A model generated the notes under the pieces. It searched no databases. It was not told the origin of the DNA and saw only the letters and a program-made list of their open reading frames with translations. A stretch of 64,000 nucleotides of DNA from positions 620,001 to 684,000 of the forward strand of contig OZ017746.1 of assembly GCA_963969365.1 (NCBI GenBank), read 5' to 3'. This document shows, in pieces, positions 23,890 through 35,200 of the stretch. Positions within the stretch are counted from its first letter, which is position 1. Every line of letters begins with the position of its first letter. The stretch is from Asterochloris sp. CNOR1. Lineage: Eukaryota; Chlorophyta; Trebouxiophyceae; Trebouxiales; Trebouxiaceae. Both the position numbers and the translations under genes were made by a program.

Positions 23890-24886
23890 ATCACCTTTGT
23901 TGCGCCTTGCAAGATACATTGTTGAAAACGGTCTCAACGACCATTATAGGGCTGTCGTCCACACTCAATGCAAGAAGCCAGGCTTCACGTCCAAGAGGCA
24001 TGGGTGAGGGAGACAGATTGGGTGCACAGGCCTCTGGAACAAGTTGCTGGTGGTGGTGTTCCTGCCAAGCCCAACAGCTGACCGGCTGATGCAGCAGCAC
24101 ATGTGTCCAGGCCAGGCTGAAAACATCTTCTTTGCTGCGCGCGCAGGAAGGGAGACAGGGGCAGTGATGGTTGGCAAGCATCGGGGTGTCGATCACACCA
24201 CAACTCACTGGCGCTCGACCTGTCTTTCAGGCCAGAGTCCCTGCAAGCCCTGCAGGCGCACCTGCAGGTCAGCATGTGCCTTGCCCAAACTCACAGCGCT
24301 GCAGCACCCAGTCTGTACCCCACATGCGCCCCCCTGCGCAGCCAGCGTCCCTGCAGACTGCCTCCGCTGACCTGGGAGTCTGCCTGGCTGTCCTCCAGGG
24401 AGCATGTTGTTCAGGCTGTGGCAGGGAGCCATGTCGTCCTCATCAGCGGGGAGACCGGCTGTGGGAAGACCACACAGGTGACCTTCACAGGCACATGCCC
24501 TCGGGAAGGTCCACAACAGGGATCTCCACCTTACACTAGGCTTGGCGTTGCGTTGCGTCTGCAGAGCCTGTGTTGGGGAGTCAGGGCCTGCCAGCCCTAG
24601 CAGCTGCAGCACAGATTGTGCTGGCGCTGATGCTCATGTTGCATGCTCTCAACATGTCCAGCATGCCCCTGCACTGCACTCTGCGAGGACAGATGCCCCT
24701 GCCTGGCTGCCCAGGTACCTGCTGGAGGGTTGCTGGAAGGAGGGGAAGCCCTGTCGGGTGATGTGCACACAGCCGTGGCGCACCTCTGCTCTGTCTGTGG
24801 CTGAAAGGGTGGCCAGCAAGCAGCGTGAGCCCCATTGGGGAGTCGTTGGCTCACACCTGGGACTGTTCCAAGACAGGTGGCCCTGA
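23890..24886 (+). pseudogene. Relic of an R3H-domain DEAH-box RNA helicase
   Basis: Three exon-like pieces in order. About 23910-24004 encodes YRAVVHTQCKKPGFTSKRHG, the core of an R3H nucleic-acid-binding domain. About 24340-24477 encodes HVVLISGETGCGKTTQ, helicase motif I, ending at a gtgacc donor. About 24715-24886 encodes YLLEGCWKEGKPCRVMCTQP and SALSVAERVAS, motif Ia. The order R3H then DEAH helicase is that of plant DExH6/NIH-type and YTHDC2-like helicases. Decay is visible: the motif Ia arginine is tryptophan, and frame shifts after VAERVASKQ break the expected GE-x-x-G-Y block. Nothing downstream of this remains; an intact gene begins 76 bp later. Confidence 0.55.
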
Positions 24887-24962
24887 CTAACAGCAGCAGT
24901 TAGGTCAGGGTCTTGTCAGCACCTGTACTTGTCCTAAGTACACAACTAAGCCACAAACCTTG

Positions 24963-27615
24963 ATGGCGCCCAAGCGCAAAGCTATCCCAGAGGATGCCAG
25001 TGCACAAAACTGCGCACCTAGCACTCCTGACAGCACCAGCAAAGTGAAAAATACGAAGGCAGACGAGCCACCAGCGGTGCCAGTGACTGAGGCTAGTGGC
25101 TGGGTGCTGGAATACCCCAAGTTGCTGCTGTCCAAGTAAGCTATGGCACTGCTGTGGCTTGCTGCAGTCTGCTGATGCCTGATCTGCCTCGATCTGTGGC
25201 GCTGCCAGGCCCATGTAGACAAGAGAACACATTGATGGCCCCGGAGCTTTGCAAGCAGGTGGATCTCACAGCGTCCACTGTCTGCAGGACTTATGGCAAT
25301 CCAGAGGCCCAATCCAAGATTGCGGCCTTTGATCTGGTGTGCATGAGGCCATCTGCAAACCTGCTGCTTCTCCTGGTTGGTTGGTCCTAGGCAGGTCCAC
25401 ATTCTCCTGCAGGATGGCACCCTGGTGGGCAACAAGGCAAATGTTGGCAAGTCAGCCCCGGAGCTGACAACTGGCGCTTTGCCAACAGGAGAGTCAAAGG
25501 AGGTTGTGAAGGGGTTCGTGGCACTTCAGTACACTGTGGTGATCTTCACGTGAGTGGTCACGTCAGCCTCAACATTCTGGACACACACTGGCAGGTAGTG
25601 CATTGCAGCGCCCAGCAGGCCTTCTTAGTGCAACTGCGCATGGCACTGACAGCAGCAACACCAGCTTGCTTAGGCTGTGATGCCTGTGTTGCAGAAACCA
25701 GGGTTATGTTCAGGGCGCACTGGATGGCAAGGCTGCAACTAAGGTGAAGGCGCAGATCGACAACATCCTGGAGGAGGTGCGATTGGCAGAGGGCTGGCTT
25801 GCTCTTATTATTTGCATGCCCTATGCGGGTTGAGAATGCCTTGTGCCTCACTGCTGTACGTAGGAGCCATGCCTGCTTTGTGCAGGCAGGACTATGTCTG
25901 TCTTCATTCCTTCTGCAACTTGGGCCGGTGCATTGGTGCACAGGGTGTCATGTGGGCTGTGGATGCCGCGCTTGGCAGCTTCACACAGGAGCCCTGCACG
26001 GACTCTTGTGGGTCGTGGAGGATATCTGTCCTGCCGCCGCTTCACCAGGCCATCCTGTGCCTTAGAGTCACCTGAGCAGTGAAGGCTTGGCTGGTGCAGG
26101 GCTCTGAATGGAAGTCATGTGGGCTGTACAGCTGAGTAGGTGCATGTACTTGACCGCAGGTCGTGCGGACTTTTCTCACTGTCATCTGTTCTGCTGCAGC
26201 TGGATGTCCCGGCGCATGTCTTTGCAGCGACAGCACCTAGCAAGGCAGAGGACCCCTTCAGGAAGCCTGCGCCCGGCATGTGGGAATTCTTTGAGGCAAA
26301 GTGCAATGCTGGTCAGCCAATAGGTACAGCATCTGGTTGCGTGACGAATGAGGGATAGCCAAGCACCACTCAGTTGCAGCTGCCGGATGCCATGTTCATC
26401 AGCCCCCACCACTGTGCCTGTGCTGCACAAGCAGCAGGCCAAGCAATGTGTGTACTTGCAGCGCAGGTCTGCATGCATGTGCCACCACAGCCCGAAGAAT
26501 CCTGAATGGGCAGCTGGGAAATCCTAAGTACTTGCCATGCAGTTCTGGAAGAGAGTTTCTTTGTGGGCGATGAGGCGGGTCGCCATAAGGACTTTGCGGA
26601 CTCTGACAGGTGAGCCCCCTCATGTGTCAGAATTGTGGGCGGTGTTGTGCAGAGGCTGAACATCCTTCCCGGCTGCAGGAAATTTGCCGAGCATGTGGGT
26701 CTGCCATTCAGGACGCCAGAGGAGGTATTCGGGTGAGGCCCCTCCACTGCAGCACTGCCTCAGCTGGTCAGCCAGCATCGCTGCTTGGAGTGCCTGCAGT
26801 GCACTATACTTGACGTCAAGCAGATGAAGTGAAACGACCCTCGAGGGTGAAGCAGCAGCTGTCGGCCAGTGCTGCTTCATGCTGAAGCTTGGTGCTGACA
26901 GTGCAGTGTCCTTGACATCAAAAAAGAGGTCCCCAGAGTGGAGCGGGGCGAGAACCACAACTTCGGGCTGGAGTCAGCACTGCTGGAGCTGGCTGCCAGG
27001 AGAGAGGCTGAAGGCATGTTCAGCTGCTCGACGGGACTGCAAATGCAGCAGTGACCTGTTCTGCTGTCCATGCTCATCGGTGAAGGCACATACGCACCAC
27101 TGCGGAATTTGGTTAGCGCACTGCAGCGCTGCTAGCAACTCTGATGCCTGCTGCTGTCCAGGCTCAAGAGTGAGCTACACCTACGCGCTGAGGTCCAGGC
27201 TGAGTGATCTTGGGGTAACCTCCCATGAAGTATGCTGCACTGTGTTGCAGGCGGGAATGCTATCTATGCAGCAGAAGCACTGCAGAAGGTGGCGCATGTT
27301 GTCAAGATGTGGCCTGCCAAGGTCCAGAGCAGCAATGAGCTAGCAGGCGTCAAGGGTGTTGGCAAGGGCACCCAGTGGCTGGTGAGCCTCCCTTTCATCA
27401 GAGACCAGCTGGCAGCTACAGCTCTGCTTTGTCTGCATGGCTGTTGAGGCTGTCGGCAGCCGCTGTGCTCTGAGCTGTGCAGCTGCAAGAGTTGCCTGCT
27501 GCTGTGCTCAATATGGCTTGGTGAGGTTGTGTGGTCCCTCTAAGGTTAAATATTCGTGCTTTGGCGGTGGCTGCAGATTGATAGGTTCATCATGCATGGC
27601 AAATTGGCTGTTTGA
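24963..27615 (+). CDS. DNA 3'-phosphatase (PNKP/TPP1-type HAD) with C-terminal Pol beta-like HhH domain
   Basis: Ten exons: 24963-25135, 25288-25336, 25413-25549, 25695-25776, 26200-26323, 26543-26609, 26679-26732, 26907-27013, 27251-27381, 27577-27615 (TGA 27613-27615), together 963 nt, 320 residues, all phases consistent. Residues about 65-205 form a polynucleotide 3'-phosphatase: catalytic DLDGT (D73, D75), VVIFTNQGYVQG, FRKPAPGMWEFF, SFFVGDEAGR with KDFADSD, then FAEHVGLPFRTPEEVFG. This enzyme removes 3'-phosphates at DNA breaks during base-excision and single-strand-break repair. No kinase P-loop follows. Instead residues about 235-318 read ENHNFGLESALLELAARRE and NELAGVKGVGKGT then IDRFIMHGKLA, matching the 8-kDa helix-hairpin-helix domain of X-family DNA polymerases. 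The N-terminus is short, with no FHA or zinc finger. Intron 8 is GC-AG. Confidence 0.82.
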
Positions 27616-29217
27616 AACCCGCCTAAAGGTGGCGATGCGCAGACCAAAGGCAGCTGTGAAGCCCTCCACTGCCACGCCAATGGCCTGAGATTTGCCTGAA
27701 TCTTGATGAGTGGCCCTGGGCCTTGTTGGCCTTTTGCAGTAGCAAGCCTGCACAAAGTTCACCTCCAGAGACATTGCCCAGCCAAACTTGCCTGATCAGT
27801 GTCGAGACAATGCATGCAATGACCTTCTATCCTGACAGTTGATTTTACAAAGTGAGCTGTGTAACTGAAAGTGCAAAGATCTGAAACACAGAAAGGCTTC
27901 AGGCATCTGCGCAGCACCAGCAGACGAAGCAGGCAGGCCTCATTCAGAACTGCAGAGTGCATCACTGTGGTGGTGTGCTCCGATGTGTGGGAGCTTCAGG
28001 CTCCAAGCTCTTATCTGACCAAGGCCACTGCCAGAGCGCTGCATGCTGCTGTGCAGCAGCAGCTGCAGGATGCCACTATGGTGTGGCTGCTGCTGCCCTG
28101 CCTGCAGGTACAGCATCCTGTCTAGCTAGGATGAACCCAGGGGCTCCCTGCATACAATGACGAGCATGCATTCTCCTCTATGCACAAGCTCTGCTGGCAC
28201 AGTCCCAGCTGCCAGGTACACAAATCATGGCAGCCTTGCAGGGCATCTGCAGATACCCATGGGGGCCATCATATGGTCCTTGTGCACCTGCTCAACACAG
28301 AGCACCCAACTCCATGGTCTGCTGGCACACAACTCAGCCGCTGTGGTGGTGTACCTGCAAGCCAGGCCAGTGTGCATGTGGCACAGGGCTTCACCCATAT
28401 GCAAGCTTGAGGGATTGCAGAGCACATTCACTTGCACTGCAGGACAAACAAGCAGTTGCAAGGGATCACGAGCACTGCAGAGGTCACCAGTGGAAGACCT
28501 GCGATGCCAGCAGGCTCTGGGTTCCCTTCATGGCTCCCTGCCAGGAGCCCCTGCAGCAACAGATCAGAGGTGCCGTCACGTCTCGAAGCTGGAGCACCAT
28601 GAGTGGGGGAGTGTCACACGCTCAAGCTGGAGCGTCCAGAGACGCGCTGTCACAAAGTTGGAGGTGAAGTGCTAGAAGGGGTATTGTCGCGTACATGTTG
28701 GAAGCACTCAGAGAGGTGCTGCCCCGCACTCAAGGTGCAGCAAAGCTCGCTTGATGTGAACACTGCGGTCCAGGAGACAGGGATCTGTCAGCAACAGCAA
28801 CACAGGACGGCCCACATCATGGCCAGAGGCCACCTGCTGATGGCACCTGGGTACTGATGTGCATCTTCACCCTGCCGCAAGCCGTCATTCACTGTCACTG
28901 TGGACCAGTGAGGGGCTCACAGTGTCGCCCTGGTAGACACCTGGATAAATGCCAGCAGAACACACCCATCTCATCAACTGTCGGCTGCTTTGGGTCTGAA
29001 GCTGGCTTGCTATCTCAATGTGCCTGCCATCAGCCATTAAATGCAGACATCAGTGCAAAGTGACACAACAAACTTTAGGGTCAACATTCTGCTTTTACTT
29101 GCTAATACGTCTTGCTGTAGTACCATGCAGGAGCTTTAGCTCTGACGGGCCAATGCAGGCAAAGCTGCTCGCTGTGGGTCCCAGATCTGGTTGCATGGGC
29201 TGTGACGAGTGGTTCTG
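27616..29217. other. Intergenic region with no assigned gene
   Basis: 1.6 kb between the phosphatase and the SbcD-SbcC gene. An open piece at about 27950-28110 on the plus strand (ITVVVCSDVWELQAPSSYL) ends at a plausible CAGgtacag donor, but I cannot link it to other exons. A decayed copy of the OB-fold exon lies near 28885-29040. Confidence 0.4.
28885..29040 (-). pseudogene. Decayed second copy of the OB-fold-like exon
   Basis: About 100 to 150 bp clearly similar, in the same orientation, to 20586-20735, covering the exon end and donor side of the OB-fold-like piece. Both share cactgtcact...ccagtgagg and cgccctggt...cctgga. Read on the minus strand, the SSRPRSAEK stretch of the first locus aligns with SFRPKAADS here, followed by stop codons. 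This is a dead duplicate or a shared dispersed repeat. Confidence 0.5.
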
Positions 29218-32200
29218 ATGTTGGATCACAAGCTGGTACAGGCTCACAGCCAACACAGCTGGTCTACACTTCCTGTGCTCCCGCCACATTGCAGCATGCA
29301 CAGGTTGAGCAGATCATATTGGTCTCATGACATCTCCTATCTGCTGGCACTTCCTCAGCGAAGAACATGTCATGTCCCATTGGCCCCAATCCAGGCAGCA
29401 CGGAAGACTGCAACTAGACCAGTCAAGGTGGATCCCTCATCACAGCCACAGCAGGTGTCACAGGGTGCGGCCGCCACCATCTCGCCGCACCTGGGGCCCC
29501 TAGCCCTGGTTCCTGCTGGCAAGCGGTGGCAGGGCATCAGCAAGTGGATTGTATTCACAGATCTGCATGTCAGTCCCCGCACCCTAGACGTGTGTTTGGA
29601 GGTGCTGCGCAGAGTCAAGCAGGAGGCCAAGGCACAGGATGCCGGCATTGTGTTCCTGGGTGAGCCTGTGTGCTTGCTTGGCCGCCGAGCTCTTGCTGTA
29701 AGCATAGCCAGACGTCTTGGTGTAGGGAGAGGCTTTGTGCTGTCATGGCCACTGTACATATGCAGGAATCATAGCTGAGCATGCGCCTGCTGTGGGGGAA
29801 GGCTGCTGAGCTCAGCATGTAAAAACTCACAGCCAGAGGCTGTCCCAGGCTTGGCTTTGAGTTTTGCAGATCAAGCTGTCTGCTCGTCTGGCAGTAACAC
29901 CTGAGGAGCTGCAGGCCGACCTCGGCCTTTACGTGCCTGTCTGCTGCATGAGTCCAGAAGTCTCAGCACTATGTGTTCACGGGGGCAGCATGACTGCAGC
30001 TGAGCTGGAAAATGCTGCCAGCAGGAGCAGAGGACCATTCAAGGGAGTTGACACACTCATGTTGTGCCCCATGCAGGCGACTTCTGGCACGTGAGGGGGT
30101 CCCTGCCGGTGCAGCCCCTGAATGCTGTGCTCCAGGAGTTCAAGTCCTGGAAGCAGCCCACCCTCATGCTGGTTGGCAACCATGACCAGGCAAGGCTGCA
30201 GCATGCAGTGGCACACTTGCATGCAGCACTTGCATTGTTGAGCAGGGTTCCTCAGCCCAGACTGCCCGACAGGGGCCTCTCTGCGGCCCCCTGCAGCGTC
30301 ATCCATCCTGCAGAGGCCGATCTGCAGTGTTGCAACCCGCGACCATGCGGGAACCAGACCACCCAGCCAGTTTGTGACCCCGCCACACTGCAGGTCAGTG
30401 CGGGTGGCCTGGCTCACTCGCTGAGCCCCATCGCAGCAGCCTGCCCAGCAGTCCACATCTTTGAGCAGCCCACCATCTTCCAAGATGCCCTGTGGCTGCC
30501 CTACCGGCGGGACCATGCTGAGCTGCAGGCTGCACTGCACAGTGCAGGCCCCATCAAGGCGGTCTTTGCTCATGCTGACGTGGTAGGCGCAGCACTGTGC
30601 GTCTGCTGTACAGCCCTGTGCCTTGCGTGAGTACATGAATGTGTGTCGAGGGTGCAGCAGACTGCAGTGAACAGCCTACTGCTACTTGAGGTAGCCAGGA
30701 CACCTCTGCCCTGCCTGCGTTGCACCCAAGGCTGCTCCTGCTGACTAAGCACGTTCGCTGAGTACGCATGTTCACCTTCTGTGCTCCTGGGCCCAGCATT
30801 GTGCGTCAGCTGAGCAGACACCTGTGGCGCCTGCAGCAAGGGGCCATGATGAATGAGGCATTCCAAGCCAGGGAGGGCCTGCCACCAGACCTGTTCCCAG
30901 ACACCATCCCCACCTATACAGGCCACTACCACAAGCCTCACACTGTCAGCAACACCAGCATCCGATATGTGGGCTCCCCTTACCAAAGTGAGAGTGCGCA
31001 ACACCTCAGCTGTCTTCAGCATGGTCACTATGCTGTCAGCAGCTGAGAAAATCACCTTCCACTGCTGCAGTCTCAAGGAGTGAGGCTGGACAGCAGAAGC
31101 ATCTGCTGGTGCTGGACAGCAACTGGCAGGTGCTTGAGCAGATCCCCATTGATGTGGGGCCCAGGCACTTCACTGTTTCCGGCACGCAGCCCGCACTACC
31201 AGACACAGCCAGAAAGGGAGACAGGTGGGCCAGCAGCAACCCTCAGAATGGGGAGGTGCCTCCCCTGTTTTTCTTGAGCAGCAGCAACGCAAACCCTTAC
31301 AATTGCGCACATGTCTGCATCCTGGACCTTCCAGGCAGCTGCGCTGCTCCCTGCAGGATCAAGTGGACGCTTCCAAAGGCAGAGTTGCTGAAAGACGCTG
31401 AGGGCATGGCCACCACTCTCAGCAAACAAGGCATGTAATACCCACCTGAGCACTGACACAGGGACAGACAGGATCGCTGGTGTCTGGCTGGTTTGCCATG
31501 CATCACAGATCTGCATTTCCTGGCTGCTGGCACTGAGGGTTGAAGGCATGTGCTCATCAGCACGCCCCACAAGCCTGCATGTCCCTGCTGCAGGCATCAA
31601 GCTGGAACTCATCATTCCGCCCCAGCAGTCTGCCCCGCGCATTGAGGCTGCTGAGGAGCTGGGGGCCATCGGCCTCCTGCAGGCATATGCAGAGGCAATG
31701 GACATGACCCCGGATGCTGCAGCTGTGGGCAGGGAGCTCCTGCGGGTGAGGGTGGCAGCAGAGCGCTGCGCAGCAACAGGTCAAAGCGCCGTGCATGCCG
31801 GCTGATGCAGCACAGTGTGGGCTGCCTCACCTCCGTGCAGAGTGAGCTGGTGTTCTGCAGAACCATGACAGGGCTGACATTCTGCATGCCTGACAGACAG
31901 TCTGGCTGCTGACATACCCCAGCAAGTCCTGGCAGTGCCAGGCAAGCCTCTTTCGCGCAGCTCAAGCATGTGCGCGGTGACTGCAGGAGCTGGAGGGCAA
32001 CGGTGCCAAGCTCAAGCCAGAGTCTGCGGCAGTGGAGTTTCACTGTGTGGAGCTGGAGGGATACGGGCCCTTCAGGTCAGAGTTGATGAATTGCAGAAAT
32101 CCCATAAGGGGCAAACTCCTGCAATGATTCTGCCTGGGCTGCTCATTGCCAGGCATCTGCCGTTCCCTGCATGTGTGCTGCAAACAAGCTGTGCAGCACT

Positions 32201-35200
32201 CCTGGAAACAAATCTTTGGGATATTTAAGCGCTGGAGCTATGTGGGGGAGCTCTGTCAGATGTCAATTTGTGCTGCTGCCCCCTTATTGAGCAGCAGTCT
32301 GACGGCCTGCATGAGCTTTCCAATTGCAGCGCCATTGACTGAGGCCATCCGAAACCGTGCATGTGCTGCAGGGATGTGGTGACCTATGATCTGCGTCAGA
32401 GGGGTGTCTGCGTGATCAGTGGGCGCAACGAGGATGATGCCGGGGCAGTCAGCAATGGGGCAGGCAAGAGTGCACTGGCCATGTCAGCGCTGTGGGCTAT
32501 CACTGGCAGATCAGATGCCCGCATTGAGGTGAGCCCAGAAGACTTCTGAGTTGGGAGAGGAGTGGCTGAAAGCTGCTGGCAGGCGCAGCCATGCAGCAAA
32601 GCACTGGCTGCAGTTGCAAACTGCAATGCGCGCCTGCACAGCTGTGGATGACTGTGCACTGGGGGAAGAGAAGTGTTGCGCACCTTGTCACTGCCTCCTG
32701 ATCTGCCAGTAAGTGCTTGCTGTGTTCTGCTGCAAAGCAGCAAGATACCCTGCAGCCCTTTGCTACAAGAGTAGTGTAGGCAGGGGCTTGACCGTGTGGA
32801 GGTACTCAACAATGACACAATAACGAAGTCACAGCCTGCAGGGCCGAGCTGTGCTGTCAAGGCAGGCAAAGGCTGAAGTGGCAGCATCTCCCTGCAGGGG
32901 GGCGCCGGCAGAGGTCTGACCAATGCCGAGGTGGTGAACGATGACTGCAAGCAGGCGCGGGTGCGTGTGGAGGGTCGTGTGAATGGGCAGGACTTTACCA
33001 TCGAGCGCAGTGTCCGGGGGCGTGGCAAGGGCAAGCTCACCTTTCAGCTGGACGGTGCTGACCTGACGATGGCAGAGATCAAGCTGACTCAGGCAGAGGT
33101 GGACCGCCATCTGGCAGCCGACATGCTGATGCGGGCGGTGTTTCACGGGCAGGCAGACATCACCGCTCTGTTAGAGGTGAGGGGATGCGACGGGGACTGC
33201 AGGGTGCTTGGTGTCCCGGCAGGCGCTGTGGGACAGCCTAGTGCTGGGCTACCCAGCTCCCGTGCAGCAGCTGACGACATGCATGATCAGACGGCGCAAC
33301 AAGGAACTCAGACTGGCAGGCAGCCTGCAGTCTGTCTGCACGCAGTTGCCAGCCTGTCATGTGCAAGCAGCGCTAGGCTGGGCCAGCGCAATGGCGCCTG
33401 ATGCCCTGCGCTCCTGGCAGGGCTGCTGCTGGCTGCACCCGCTTGCTTCCAGTTTCCAACACCCCACACTGCTTGTGCAGAGCAATGATGAGCGATTCAA
33501 GGCCGAGCTGGGGAAGGTGATTGAGATGGAGGTCTGGGAGCAGGCTAAGGCCGAGTCCTCCAAGCAGCTCAAGGCCACGACCAGCCAGAAGGCTGCCACA
33601 CAGACTGAGCAGGCTGTGCGTCAGCAGCATGCTGACACCCTGGAGGCGCAGGTGGGGCACTGCTTGAGCTTGTTCACATGTGAGGCTGCGTGTGTTTAGC
33701 CACTTGAGCATTGTTAGTGGGTGGTTTGTGGGCGCATCCAATTAATGTCATTTATGAGGCTTTGCACGGCATCACAGCAGTGACACATTGACGCCCTGGG
33801 ACGCACAAGTGAATTGTGGCTTGTGCTGGACTCATTTGTGTGGGGGGCTGCCAGTGCGGACCACACACAGCCTTGTGAAGCTGACATGTTTACATGCTCA
33901 TCTGGGTTTGCTGCAGCAGGGGTGTTACCTGCATCCAGTAGCGGCTGTGCGGCACAACCATCTTGATTGTGAGTGCCAGTTCCAGCGCACAGTTGATTGT
34001 GTCTCCAGCCTCAACATGGTTGCAGCCTTGTTCTGGCTGCAGGTTGCAGCTGCACAGTACTCTGCCGACGCCTACCAGGCAGCCCACCAGCAAGAGGCCC
34101 AAGAGCTCAGGGAACAGGTGCTCGCTGCATTGCAGCAGCTGCAGGCTGCGCAACAGCAGTGCCTGGGGCTTGGCCGACAGCTGCACAGCTGGCTGGCCCA
34201 GCCCCACCTGCTCAGTGCAGACCTGCTGCAGAGCGAGGCCGCAGCCCAGCACGAGCTCGCTCAGCTGGAGAGCCAGGCTGAGGCAGTGACAGCTGAGCTG
34301 GCTGCGCTGGAGCAGCGCTTGCAAGATGAACAAGAGGTGTGACCAGCTGCAGCAGTTGTGGGCCTGTAAGTGAGACTGGGGCAGTGACAGCTGCGCAGGC
34401 TATGCTGGAGCAGCGCCTGCAACAACAGGGAGAGCTGAGATACCAGCTAAGAAGTGCATGGGTTCTGTTCATCGAAACACTTGCTGTGCTCAGAGCAGCA
34501 CTAGTCCAGTGCACTGTACTGCATGCTTGAGCCCAGCATTCTCAGATGTTGTAGAAGCTGTTCTCCATCACAGAGGACTGCAAGTTAGAGGGCTCACTCA
34601 GTGTGCTGAAAGTCCGTCCGTGCTGCTTGGCTGTGCTGGCTCATATCACTTTTAATCCTGCTGCAGGAGCATGAAGCTGCTGCCCGGTCACTTGAGCCCC
34701 AGCCTCCTCCTGCCAGCACCAATGGTGCCATAGACAGCGATGGAAGGCTGGCAGCTGACAGCGCAGTGCTCTCAGGCAATGGTGCTTCTGATCTGCTGGC
34801 CCAGCGCAGAGGCCCAGTCCCACCGGCAGTAGGCTCCACGCCAGGCCAACACATTCCTGGGGCCCCTGCGATGGCTGCGCTGCTGGGGAGCCCCAGCCTG
34901 GCCACCACTGTGCTGCCAGACGCCGAGGTCATGAGCCCGACCAAGTGAGGCAGCCTGGTCTCATCTAAGGGATGCCCTTGCCCGGGATGCTGCATGACTT
35001 GATCGTGCAGCTGAGGCACCAAATATCAGTGACACCTGCCTACCATTGGAGATGGAAGTTGGCCAGAGGCAGGAACGTACAAGAGCACCTTGCAGCAGGT
35101 CCCCTGATGGGCCTGCAGGCTGCTGTGCCAGCGATTGACAGCAAGTACCCCTTGCTCGAGGCACACAGTTGGCAGATGCTGCAAATATGACAGCAAGGTG

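Noticed and set aside
33177-33480. Possible extra exon (ALWDSLVLGYPAPVQQL) in the SbcD-SbcC gene
   Set aside because: The flanking exons join in phase and the protein reads ADITALLE then SNDERFKAELGK, the normal SbcC/Rad50 transition; adding this piece breaks it.
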